NCBI GenBank assembly: GCA_036380735.1
Contig: DASVEE010000001.1
Location: 62,001-126,000, forward strand
Direction: 5' to 3'
From: DASVEE01 sp036380735
Lineage (GTDB): Bacteria; Acidobacteriota; Thermoanaerobaculia; Gp7-AA8
Length of the DNA stretch: 64,000 nucleotides
The notes below the pieces were generated by a model. That model worked only from the letters and a program-made list of their open reading frames with translations, was not told where the DNA came from and searched no databases. The position numbers and the translations under genes were made by a program. Position 1 is the first letter of the stretch, and each line of letters begins with the position of its first letter. Shown one piece after another: positions 19,143-27,300 of the stretch.

Positions 19143-19570
19143 GCTGCTCTCGCGCGCGCCTCCAGCTCCGCTTCCGGCACATCTTCGACGTGCGTGGCGA
19201 GCCACCAGAGGTTGCCCGTCGGATCGGTCACGCCGGCGTTGCGGTCGCCGTAGAAAGTATCGACGGGCGCCATGACCGTGGCCGCGCCGGCCTCGAGCGC
19301 GCGCTGGTACGTCGCGTCGACATCGGGTACGTACAGGTAAACCTGACCCGGCCGCACGGGCCACTGCTCGCTCGACTCTCCCATCATCAGGACGCAGTCG
19401 CCGATACGCGCCTCAGCGTGGCCGATCTTTCCATCCGCGCGGCGGGTGGTTTCGACGATCTGCGCCTCGAACGCCTTGCTGACGAAGTCGAGCAACCGCT
19501 CGACCCCTTCGACCGTGAAGCACGGAATCGCCTGTTGGTAACGTTTCGGAAGCCAGTGTGTCTTGGTCAT
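19133..19570 (-). CDS. VOC-superfamily protein, PhnB/glyoxalase-like
   Basis: 145 residues from ATG 19570 with a strong AGGAGG 5 bp upstream. A longer open frame upstream is not coding here. The fold signature is that of PhnB-like VOC proteins: IPCFTVEGVERLLDFVSKAF at the start, then HAEARIGDCVLMMGE, VYLYVPDVDATYQRALEAGA and the closing DPTGNLWWLATH. Such proteins usually act as small-molecule binding or glyoxalase-type enzymes, and the substrate is unknown. The last codons (GR then TAG) are contributed by the terminus of repeat copy d. An AraC-type regulator remnant lies just upstream on the same strand. Confidence 0.85.
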   Translation of the reverse strand: MTKTHWLPKRYQQAIPCFTVEGVERLLDFVSKAFEAQIVETTRRADGKIGHAEARIGDCVLMMGESSEQWPVRPGQVYLYVPDVDATYQRALEAGAATVMAPVDTFYGDRNAGVTDPTGNLWWLATHVEDVPEAELEARARAAGR

Positions 19571-19616
19571 GTGTTCCTCCTTTGTCGACGAAGGATCGGT
19601 CCTGGGGCGGGCGTCG

Positions 19617-19712
19617 TCAGTCCGAAAAACGCGCGGGGAAGTCGCGGATGAAGTGGGCCTGGTCGAAGTAGCCGCACTCGAGCGCGACGTCGGACCAGAG
19701 GATGCGGTGTAC
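19617..19712 (-). pseudogene. Remnant of an AraC-family regulator, C-terminal HTH only
   Basis: The minus strand encodes about 30 residues, RILWSDVALECGYFDQAHFI and then RDFPARFSD-stop. The first part matches the second helix-turn-helix of AraC/XylS regulators (A-x-x-CGYFDQAHFIRDF). No start or N-terminal domain remains: the sequence upstream turns directly into repeat copy e, and the usual residues after the second HTH are missing or frameshifted. It lies 46 bp upstream of the VOC gene, a common partner of AraC regulators. This looks like a gene eroded by deletion or element insertion. It is not expected to be functional. Confidence 0.7.
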
Positions 19713-19731
19713 ACGGTGAAGGGGAGTGTAG

Positions 19732-19836
19732 ATGGGAATGGACGAATAGGACCCATAGGACGGATGGGACAGCTGGGACATCCCCTGTCCTATCGGTCCT
19801 ATCGGTCCTGTTCGTCCTATCGTCCTATTCATCCTG
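19732..19836. repeat. ATRGGAC-family inverted-repeat element, copy e
   Basis: The left arm is GGGAATGGACGAATAGGAC-like. The right arm is a run of GTCCTATCG, GTCCTATCG and GTCCTGTTC steps ending GTCCTATTCATCC. It lies between the AraC remnant and the divergent small secreted-protein gene. Apart from the remnant, this element and the inverted repeat at 19864, I see nothing else in 19571-19909. Confidence 0.8.
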
Positions 19837-19863
19837 CCCATCTGGAATCCCCGGCTTCCCTCG

Positions 19864-19885
19864 ATTGTATTGAACCCCATACAAT
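19864..19885. promoter_or_regulatory. Perfect inverted repeat upstream of a secreted-protein gene
   Basis: ATTGTAT and ATACAAT are perfect 7-bp arms separated by 8 bp, ending 24 bp before ATG 19910. The right half contains TACAAT, a good -10-like hexamer, but no matching -35 is seen. It could be an operator or a short leader hairpin. Confidence 0.4.
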
Positions 19886-19909
19886 CCACTTCGGAGGAAA
19901 CAACCAACG

Positions 19910-20413
19910 ATGAAGAGAACGATTGCAGTCCTGACGCTGTCGCTGCTCACGCTCGCGGCGGCGCCGCTTCGCGCGGGGGATGTCCAGAACGAAATCTTCC
20001 GGCTGACGTTGCCGGAGGGCTACGGTGAGTTCGCCAAACAGGTCCAGACGGTCAAGTCGCCCGAGGGCGAAATCGAGTCGACGAACTGGGTGTCGAAGGC
20101 GCCGACCGGTGAGGCCGTCATCGTCACGATGAACAAGCTGCCCGGGAAGATTCTCGATGCCGACAAACTCTTCGCCAGCACGCGCGAGTCGCTCCTCAAG
20201 AGCCTCAACGCCACGCTCGAGAGCGAAGAGAAGCTCGAAGGCGCGCTGCCGTCGACGCGCGTCAATTTCAGCGGCAACGGGGTCTTCTTCCGTACGCGCT
20301 TCGTCGCGCAGGACGACCATTTCTATCAGCTTCTTTATGTCGGCCGCTCGGCCGAGCAAAGATCGAACGCCGCCGTCGGGCAGATCTTCGATTCCTTCAA
20401 TCTCCAGCAGTAA
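19910..20413 (+). CDS. Small secreted protein of unknown function
   Basis: 167 residues from ATG 19910 with GGAGG 13 bp upstream. A clear signal peptide (MKRTIAVLTLSLLTLAAAPLRA) is followed by a soluble domain of about 145 residues: NEIFRLTLPEGYGEFAKQVQ, then PTGEAVIVTMNKLPG, and ending FFRTRFVAQDDHFYQLLYVG. This pattern recalls PsbP/DcrB-like folds (a beta-sheet protein with a late QLLYVG strand), but I cannot assign a family firmly. It is monocistronic: a strong hairpin follows its stop. Probably periplasmic. Confidence 0.8.
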   Translation: MKRTIAVLTLSLLTLAAAPLRAGDVQNEIFRLTLPEGYGEFAKQVQTVKSPEGEIESTNWVSKAPTGEAVIVTMNKLPGKILDADKLFASTRESLLKSLNATLESEEKLEGALPSTRVNFSGNGVFFRTRFVAQDDHFYQLLYVGRSAEQRSNAAVGQIFDSFNLQQ

Positions 20414-20420
20414 GCCCTCC

Positions 20421-20447
20421 GGAGCGCCGGCGCGTTGCCGGCGCTCC
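20421..20447 (+). terminator. Strong GC hairpin after the secreted-protein gene
   Basis: A perfect 11-bp stem GGAGCGCCGGC / GCCGGCGCTCC with a 5-nt loop lies 7 bp after the stop codon. There is no T-run, so it is a terminator-like or mRNA-end-stabilising hairpin rather than a classic intrinsic terminator. Confidence 0.55.
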
Positions 20448-20492
20448 GTGGGCCAGCCGTCCCCCCTCTCCCCCCGTGCTACCGTACGCGCC

Positions 20493-22124
20493 GTGCGTCC
20501 GCGGCTCCGCCTCGCGCTAGAAGCGCTGTACGTGCTCCTCCTGAGCGCCGCGGCCTGGCTGCTCGTCGCCGATCATGCGCGCGGCGACTCCATCACCATC
20601 GATGAGACGCTGCACATCTTCGCCGGGGCGGAGTACGTGCAGCATGGAACGTACGTCACCAACCCCGAGCATCCGCCGCTGACGAAGGATCTGGCCGGGC
20701 TCGCGCTGCTGCCGTTGCGGTTGCAGCCACCACGCATCGTGGCCATCGGGCCGCTCCCTCCGGTCGAGGAGCTGACGCGCTTCTACACGACCAACCACGC
20801 GCCGCTGCGGACGATCGTCGCCGCGGCACGCACTCCGTTCCGCTGGCTGCTCGTGCTGCTGATCGCGGTGGTGTATGTCGCCGCGCGCACCGCGTGGGGC
20901 GTGCCCGCGGCGATGCTGGCCTCGGCGCTGATCGCGCTCGATCCGAACTTCATCGCGCACGCGGGGCTCGTGCACACCGACGTCGCGGCGGCGCTGTTCA
21001 TGACGCTGGCGACGGTGCTCGCCGTGGCCGGGCGCTGGCCGTGGGCCGGTGTTGCCCTGGGGCTGGCACTGCTGGCGAAATTCTCCGCGTTGATCCTGGT
21101 GCCGCTGATGGTGGCGGCGCCGTTCCTCGGACGGGAACGGATGGGACGCATCGGACGAACGGCACTGATGGGAGTGATGGCCGTGGCCATCGCCGCGGTC
21201 ATCGTCCTGTTGGGCTACGCGGCGAACCTGCGGTCAATGCCGGCGACGCTGGCCGCGCAGAGCGTCACCAACTTCCTGCGCGTACGTGACGTGCCGCATG
21301 TCGAGCGCTACGCCGCGCTGACCGAGGCGGTGCCGCAGGCGGGGATGTTCGCGGCGGGTGTGCGCGGCGTGCAGCAGAGCAGCGCGCACGGCCAGTCGTG
21401 GAACTACCTGCGCGGCAAGCTCTCGCGCGAAGGTTTCCCGCACTACTTCTTCATCGCCTTCCTCGTGAAGTCGACGCCGGCGATGCTGCTCGTGACGCTG
21501 GCCATCTTCTTCGGCGGACGCCTGCTGCGCTCGCCGTGGGCCCTCGGGCTGCTCGCACCCGCGGCCCTGCTCCTCGCCGTCTCCCTTCCGTCGTCATTCA
21601 ACATCGGCATCCGGCACATCCTCCCCATCTATCCGCTGCTCGCCATCACCGGGGCGGGAGTGCTGGCCGCGCGTCTCCCCCGCCGCGCATTCGTCGTCGC
21701 CGCCACGCTCCTCATCGCCTCCGCCGCGGTCTCCGCCGGCACGAGCCATCCCCACGAGCTGGCGTACTTCAACGCCATCGCTCGCGGCGACGGCGCGGCG
21801 TGGCTCAGCGATTCGAACCTGGATTGGGGACAGGACGTCGACCGCCTCCAGACGCTCCTCCGCGAGCGCGGTTGGGAACGCGACACTGCCGTCGTCGTCC
21901 TCAGCAGCCCCGCGCTCTGGCCGGAGCTCGCACGCTACCCGCCTCGCGCCAATCGCGTGGCCATCTCGGCCTACATGGAACAGATCGGTGCCCGCGAGCT
22001 CACCGCCGACCTGCGCCGCCGCGGCCGCAAAGTGGCGACAGCGGGTGCATCGATTTCCGTGTGGGAGCTAGGCCTCCCGCACCATCAGAATCGACCCGAT
22101 GACGGCCAGCGCAATCCCGACTAG
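20493..22124 (+). CDS. GT-C-fold membrane glycosyltransferase (family 39/PMT-like)
   Basis: 543 residues from GTG 20493, the first in-frame start before the first membrane segment; no clear ribosome-binding site. About ten hydrophobic segments. The first extracytoplasmic loop carries acidic residues in GDSITIDETLHIFAGAEY and the NPEHPPL signature, as in GT-C enzymes that use polyprenyl-phosphate sugars. The C-terminal WLSDSNLDWGQDVDRLQTLL motif recurs in GT39-like proteins. It should transfer a sugar on the outer face of the inner membrane; donor and acceptor are unknown. An Arg-rich cytoplasmic loop at 21133-21160 resembles a repeat arm (GGGAACGGATGGGAC), possibly by chance. Its last 57 bp overlap the convergent DMT gene. 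Confidence 0.82.
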   Translation: MRPRLRLALEALYVLLLSAAAWLLVADHARGDSITIDETLHIFAGAEYVQHGTYVTNPEHPPLTKDLAGLALLPLRLQPPRIVAIGPLPPVEELTRFYTTNHAPLRTIVAAARTPFRWLLVLLIAVVYVAARTAWGVPAAMLASALIALDPNFIAHAGLVHTDVAAALFMTLATVLAVAGRWPWAGVALGLALLAKFSALILVPLMVAAPFLGRERMGRIGRTALMGVMAVAIAAVIVLLGYAANLRSMPATLAAQSVTNFLRVRDVPHVERYAALTEAVPQAGMFAAGVRGVQQSSAHGQSWNYLRGKLSREGFPHYFFIAFLVKSTPAMLLVTLAIFFGGRLLRSPWALGLLAPAALLLAVSLPSSFNIGIRHILPIYPLLAITGAGVLAARLPRRAFVVAATLLIASAAVSAGTSHPHELAYFNAIARGDGAAWLSDSNLDWGQDVDRLQTLLRERGWERDTAVVVLSSPALWPELARYPPRANRVAISAYMEQIGARELTADLRRRGRKVATAGASISVWELGLPHHQNRPDDGQRNPD

Positions 22125-22409
22125 CTGCGTCACGGTGAGCTTCTCGCGGAACCAGCCGACCGACAGCAGCACCGTGGCGACCGAGTACGCGACCATCTGC
22201 AGGTTCCCGGCGATGCCGAGCTCCATCTTCTTGATGAAGACGTAGAGGAAGAAGGCGATCTGGCCGACGTAGAGCAGCACGACCGCGATCATCCACGGAT
22301 TCGCGAAGATGCGCCGTTCATCGACCGCGATCTTCTTCAGGAGCGCATCCGCAAGAGCGACAAAGATGCCGGCAAAGATCATGGCGCCAAGGCGCAGGGC
22401 GAGGGTCAT
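22068..22409 (-). CDS. Small multidrug-resistance/EamA-type (DMT superfamily) membrane protein
   Basis: 113 residues with four predicted membrane helices: residues about 5-25, 38-60, 69-88 and 93-110. It resembles one EamA half or an SMR/ArnE-type subunit (GNLQMVAYSVATVLLSVGWF, then KLTVTQLVGIALAVIGSILM), which would act as a dimer to move lipids or small molecules. It is convergent with the GT-C glycosyltransferase and overlaps its 3' end. A flippase role beside a polyprenyl-sugar transferase is possible but unproven. Confidence 0.78.
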   Translation of the reverse strand: MTLALRLGAMIFAGIFVALADALLKKIAVDERRIFANPWMIAVVLLYVGQIAFFLYVFIKKMELGIAGNLQMVAYSVATVLLSVGWFREKLTVTQLVGIALAVIGSILMVREA

Positions 22410-22429
22410 GGGGAGAAGTGTAGGCCGGT

Positions 22430-22575
22430 GGAGGGCTCAGGGCCTAGGGCGCAGGGCTCAGGTGGCTCCGCTCGGCGGAGAGTAGCGTGTAGCCGGACGA
22501 TCATCGGCGCAGCAGCGATAAACCGCCAGCGTCGCACACCACCTGAGCCCTGAGCCCTGAGCCCGGGGCCCTACC
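22430..22575. repeat. GGGCTCA-type inverted-repeat element
   Basis: The left arm at 22433-22464 is built from GGGCTCA and GGGCGCA words and ends CTCAGGTGG. The right arm at 22539-22567 is the inverse (CCACCTGAGCCC, then TGAGCCC twice more). Between them is a perfect CTCCGC-TCG-GCGGAG hairpin (22466-22480). The architecture is the same as the ATRGGAC family but with a different, 7-bp word. The right end contains the TAG stop of the DUF72 gene (22571-22573). Confidence 0.8.
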
Positions 22576-23284
22576 GGAGCATCCTGGCAAACCTTTGCGC
22601 GTCACTCACCCGGGGGATGTTGTTGAACATCACGTAGGTCTCCCCCGGCGGCAGCTTCGCGATCAGCGCACGCAGCTCTGCATCGGTGTAGACGTGGTAG
22701 TGGTTGCCGATGCCGTGCAGGCGCCAGTACGTGGGGGACGCGGTGGTGGCGTCGTTGACGAAGGGATCGACCACATGCGTCAGCGACAGCTCTTCGCAGA
22801 GCTCGTGGACGAGCGCCGCCGGCCACGCAGCGCCCCGCGGCTCCCACAGCAGCCGCACCCCCTCGGGGCGTTCGATCTTGGCGAAGAAGCGGCGCATGTT
22901 GTCGAGGTTCTCCTCTTCCGGGCGGAAGCTCGCCGGGCATTGGAAGAGGATCGACGTCGCGCGGACGATACGCGCGCACTGGAGCGACGTCTCCCACGCC
23001 CGCAGCACGACCGGCGTCACGCGAAACGCTCCCGCATCGGCGCGCTCCTTGTCGGTGAGCGGCGAGCGCAGGCGGCGGTACGTGGTACTCGTGGCGCGGT
23101 GCGTGATGAGCTGCCACGCCTTCATCGTGAATTCGAACCCCTCCGGCGCCTGCTCGCGCCAGCGCCGCAGCGTCGTCAGCGCGGGCGGCTCATAGAAGGT
23201 CTGCTGGATCTCCAGGACGGGAAACGTCTCGAAGTACTCGGCCGCGGACATCGTGAAACCGCAAAGGCCGATCTTGATGGTCAT
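22571..23284 (-). CDS. DUF72 family protein
   Basis: 237 residues from ATG 23284 (MTIKIGLCGF). The TIM-barrel-like DUF72 fold is recognised by EYFETFPVLEIQQTFYEPP near the start, FEFTMKAWQLITH, LFQCPASFRPEEENLDNMRRF and YWRLHGIGNHYHVYTDAELR, ending with YVMFNNIPRVSDAQRF. The function of the family is not established. The start is one base after the dehydrogenase stop, so translation is probably coupled. The sequence at this junction, GGGGACGATAGGATG, closely matches the terminus of the ATRGGAC repeat family. Confidence 0.88.
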   Translation of the reverse strand: MTIKIGLCGFTMSAAEYFETFPVLEIQQTFYEPPALTTLRRWREQAPEGFEFTMKAWQLITHRATSTTYRRLRSPLTDKERADAGAFRVTPVVLRAWETSLQCARIVRATSILFQCPASFRPEEENLDNMRRFFAKIERPEGVRLLWEPRGAAWPAALVHELCEELSLTHVVDPFVNDATTASPTYWRLHGIGNHYHVYTDAELRALIAKLPPGETYVMFNNIPRVSDAQRFARMLR

Positions 23285-23285
23285 C

Positions 23286-24206
23286 CTATCGTCCCCATTG
23301 CAGTAGCGCGTCGAACGCCTGGCCGAAATACAACTCATAGCTGTCGCGCTCCACGTAGCCCAGGTGCGGCGTGCACAGCGCGTTGTCCATCTGCAGCAGC
23401 GGATGGCCGGTCGTCGGTTCGTCTTCGTAAACGTCCACCGCCGCAAAGCCCGGTCGGCCGTTGCGCAGGGCCTGGACCAGCGCACCTTCCTCGATCAGCT
23501 CCGCGCGGCTGGTGTTGACCAGCAGCGCGTCCGGTTTCATCTGCGTGAGATGCCCCGCCGTCACGAGGCCGCGCGTTTCCTCCGTCAGCCGCAGATGCAG
23601 CGACAGCACGTCCGACTGTGCGCAAAGCGCGTCGGCATCGGCGGCGAACGTGAAGCCATCCGCGACGGCCCGCTCGCGCGAGCCTTCCCGGCCGTACGCC
23701 ACCACGTGCATGCCGAACGCGCGGCCGTAGCCGGCGACGAGCGCGCCGATCTTGCCGTAGCCCCAGATGCCGAGGGTGCGGACGCGGAGGGAGCGGCCGA
23801 GGAGGGTCTGCCAGCGGCCGGCGCGGAGACGGGCCGCTTCGACGGCGACGCCGCGCGAGGCCGCGAGGATCAACGCCCACGTCAGCTCCGCCGGCGCGTA
23901 CGGTGAGCCGGTGCCGGTCAGCAGTTTCACCCCGCGCCGTTCGCACGCCGCCACGTCGATGTGCGCGGTGCCGCGGCCGGTCTGAGCGATCGCCTTCAAC
24001 TTCGGCAGCCGCGCGAGCAGCGTCTCGTCGATCGCGGTCCTTTCGCGGATCAGCACCAGCGCATCCGCATCGCGGAAACGCCCGGCGAGCGCGTCGAGGT
24101 CCTTGACGGTGTCGTTGTAGATGGTGACGGTGTGTCCGGCCAGCTTGCCGAAACAGTCCAGGTGGCGAACCGCGTCCTGGTAGTCGTCAGGAATGACGAT
24201 GTGCAT
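23286..24206 (-). CDS. D-2-hydroxyacid dehydrogenase family protein
   Basis: 306 residues. Rossmann motif LGIWGYGKIG (145-154). Catalytic set R234 (VNTSRAELI), E263 (DVYEDEP) and H281 (CTPHLGY), as in NAD(P)-dependent D-2-hydroxyacid and phosphoglycerate dehydrogenases. At 306 residues it lacks an ACT regulatory domain, so it is a general 2-hydroxyacid reductase rather than a full SerA. The ATG lies only 6 bp after the encoded CCA end of tRNA-Lys on the same strand, and no ribosome-binding site can fit outside the tRNA. It is coupled to DUF72 downstream. Confidence 0.9.
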   Translation of the reverse strand: MHIVIPDDYQDAVRHLDCFGKLAGHTVTIYNDTVKDLDALAGRFRDADALVLIRERTAIDETLLARLPKLKAIAQTGRGTAHIDVAACERRGVKLLTGTGSPYAPAELTWALILAASRGVAVEAARLRAGRWQTLLGRSLRVRTLGIWGYGKIGALVAGYGRAFGMHVVAYGREGSRERAVADGFTFAADADALCAQSDVLSLHLRLTEETRGLVTAGHLTQMKPDALLVNTSRAELIEEGALVQALRNGRPGFAAVDVYEDEPTTGHPLLQMDNALCTPHLGYVERDSYELYFGQAFDALLQWGR

Positions 24207-24212
24207 GAGAGA

Positions 24213-24287
24213 TGGTGAGCCCGGTAGGGATCGAACCTACGACCAATTGGTTAAAAGCCAACTGCTCTACCACTGAGCTACGGGCCC
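24213..24287 (-). tRNA. tRNA-Lys (TTT)
   Basis: Full cloverleaf on the minus strand: acceptor GGGCCCG pairs with CGGGCTC (one G-T), D-arm GCTCAGTGGTAGAGC, anticodon loop CTTTTAA with anticodon TTT at 24253-24255, T-loop GGTTCGATCCC, and an encoded CCA at 24213-24215. Confidence 0.97.
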
Positions 24288-24385
24288 TCGTTCGCGGCGC
24301 AAGCCCTTAAGGCTGCGGCGAGGGAGCGATATTCCACCACACTCACTTGCCAAAACCAAGCCGTGCGCGTACAAGCGGCGCGACC

Positions 24386-27300
24386 ATGTTCACCTTCTGC
24401 CGAGCCGCCCTTCTCTCGATCCTCTTCACCTCCGCGGCGCTCGCGCAGGAAGCCGACCTGCTCGTCACCAAGAACGGACCGTCCGAGGCGGCGGCCGGGA
24501 CGGACGTGAGCTACGAGGTGACGGTCGTGAATCTCGGACCCGACGCCGCGGCGGACATCACCCTCGACGACCCCATCCCGGCGGGCATGACGTTCGTCGA
24601 CGCGGACCAGACCGGCGGCCCTGCCTTCGTCTGTACGACACCGGCGATCGGCGATCCGGGCAACGTCACCTGTACGGGAGTCACGCTCGCCGCCGGCGCG
24701 ACCGCGACCTTCACCTTCGTCTTCAACATCCCGGCAGGCACGCCGCCGAACACGACCTTCACCAACATCGCCAGCGTGACGACGGTCGGCTCGCTCGATC
24801 CGAACGACGAGAACAACCTGGCCCCCTTCTCCACCTCTACCCCCGCGGCGCCGCAGGGCGACCTCGCCATCTCGAAGTCGGCGCAGTCGGCCGCGGCGGC
24901 GGGCAGCGACGTGCCGTTCACGCTGACAATCACCAACGCCGGTCCTGACGCCGCGGAGAACGTCGTCCTCACCGACACTCTGCCGGGCGACATGACGTTC
25001 GTCTCGCTCGACCAGCCGACGGGGCCGGGTTTCTCGTGCACCACGCCGGCCATCGGCGCGGGCGGCACGGTCACGTGCACCGCGGCGACGCTCGCCGCCG
25101 GCGCTTCCGCGACCTTCGTCCTCACCGGCAACATCCCCGCCGGCACGCCCTCCGGCACGACGTACACCAACACCGCCATCGTCGACGCGACGAACGACTC
25201 CAACGACGAGAACGACCTCGCCACGATGACCGTGACGGTGTCGGCGGTCGATGTCTCGGTGGTGAAGAGCGGCCCCGCCACCGGCTTCGCCGGGCAGGAC
25301 CTCACCTACACGATCACCGTCGCGAACGAGGGCCCCGATCCCGCCACCGACGTCCAGCTCGTCGACGTGCTGCCGGCCGGCGTCACGTTCGTCTCTCTGA
25401 CGCCGGGTCCCGGCCCCGCCGCCAGTTGCACGACCCCGGCCGTCGGCACCAACGGCACCGTCGCCTGCACCTTCGCCTTCCTCGGCGACGATCAATCGCG
25501 GCAGTTCACGCTCGTCGTCCGCGCGTTGACCTCGTTTACGAACACCGCGCGCGTGACGACCGAGAGCTTCGACACCGATCCCTCCGACGATTCGTCGAGC
25601 GTGACGACCGACATCACACCGGCCGCCGATCTCATCGTGACGAAAACGGGTCCCACCACGGCCTTCGTCGGACAGAACGTCACCTACACGCTCGCAGTGA
25701 CGAACAACGGCCCCTCGAACGCCTCGTTCGTCGCGCTGGCCGACCCCATCCCCGCCGGCGCGACGTTCGTCTCCATCACCCAGACCGGCGGCCCCATGTT
25801 CACGTGCAACGCCACCGTGCAGTGCTTGCGCAATGGGTTGCTCCCCGGCGCGACCGCGACGTTCGAGCTCGTCCTGCGCGCCAACAGCACGTTCACCAAC
25901 ACTGCGACCGTCAGCAGCGCCACCTTCGAGCCGGCGAACGGCGACAACACCTCCAGCGTCACGACGACCGCCAACCCCGTCGCGAACCTCGCGGTGACGA
26001 AGAGCGGTCCCACGACCGCCTTCGCCGGCAGCAACGTCACGTACACGCTCACGGTGACGAACAGCGGCCCGTCGGATGCATCGGCGGTGACGCTCACCGA
26101 CACCATCCCCGCCGGCGCGACCTTCGTCTCCATCACCCAGACCACCGGTCCGGCGTTCACGTGCGACGCGACGGTGCAGTGCACCATCGCCACGTTTGCC
26201 AACGGCGCCACGGCGACGTTCGAGCTCGTCGTGCGCGCCGATGCCGCGTTCACCAACACGGCGACCGTGTCGAGCCCGACCCATGACCCAGTGCCGGCGA
26301 ACAACACCGCCAGCGTGACCACGACGGTCAACCCGAGCGCCGACCTCAGCGTGACGAAGAACGGCCCCACCACTTCCGTCGCCGGCAACAACCTCACCTA
26401 CACGCTGAGCGTGACGAACAACGGCCCGACCGATGCGGCCAACGTCACCCTCTCCGACCCCGTCCCCGCCGGCGCGACCTTCCTCTCGATCAATCAGACC
26501 ACCGGCCCGGCGTTCACCTGCGACGACACGGTGCAATGCACCATCGCCACGTTGCCCTTCGGCGCCACGGCCACGTTCGAGCTGACGCTCGTCGGCCAGA
26601 ACGACTTCACCAACACCGTCACCGTCGCCAGCACGACGAACGATCCGTCCGCCGCGAACAACACGGCGAGCGTATCGACCACCATCACCCCGAGCGCGGA
26701 GCTCGTCGTCGGAAAGAGCGGTCCGGCCACGGCATTCGCGGACACGAACGTGACGTACACGCTCGGCGTCACCAACTACGGCCCCTCCGACGCCGTGAAC
26801 GTCGTCCTCGCCGATCCGATCCCGGCCGGCGCGACGTTCGTCTCGCTGACGCAGATCGACGGCCCCACGTTCACCTGTGACGCGACGGTGCAATGCACGA
26901 TCGCGCTGCTTCCGAGGAACCAGTTCGCCACGTTCGAGCTCGTGCTGGCGGTGCAGAGCAGCTTCACCAACACCGCGACGGTGACGAGCGCCACGAACGA
27001 TCCCGCGCCGGTGAGCGACACCGCGAGCGTGACGACCACCGTCACCGCGAGCGCCGACCTGGCCGTGACGAAGAACGGTCCGATGAGCGCGGCCGTCGGC
27101 AGCGAGGTCACGTATCAGCTCACCGTCGTCAACCATGGTCCGTCCACCGCGACGAGCGTGACCCTCACCGACACCATCCCGGCGGGAGCCACGTTCGTCT
27201 CCCTGACGCAAACGGGTGGACCCACGTTCACCTGCGACAACAGCGTGCAGTGCACGATCGGCTCGCTACTGAGCGGCGCCACCGCCACCTTCGACCTGGT

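Noticed and set aside
19133..19756. 207-residue version of the VOC protein
   Set aside because: The strong AGGAGG belongs to ATG 19570, and the extra N-terminus is read from repeat copy e and the AraC remnant in the wrong frame.
21133..21160. Repeat-arm-like sequence inside the glycosyltransferase gene
   Set aside because: It matches the left-arm words only partly (GGGAACGGATGGGAC), has no right arm, and an Arg-rich cytoplasmic loop in a GC-rich gene could give this by chance. It is mentioned only in the gene entry.
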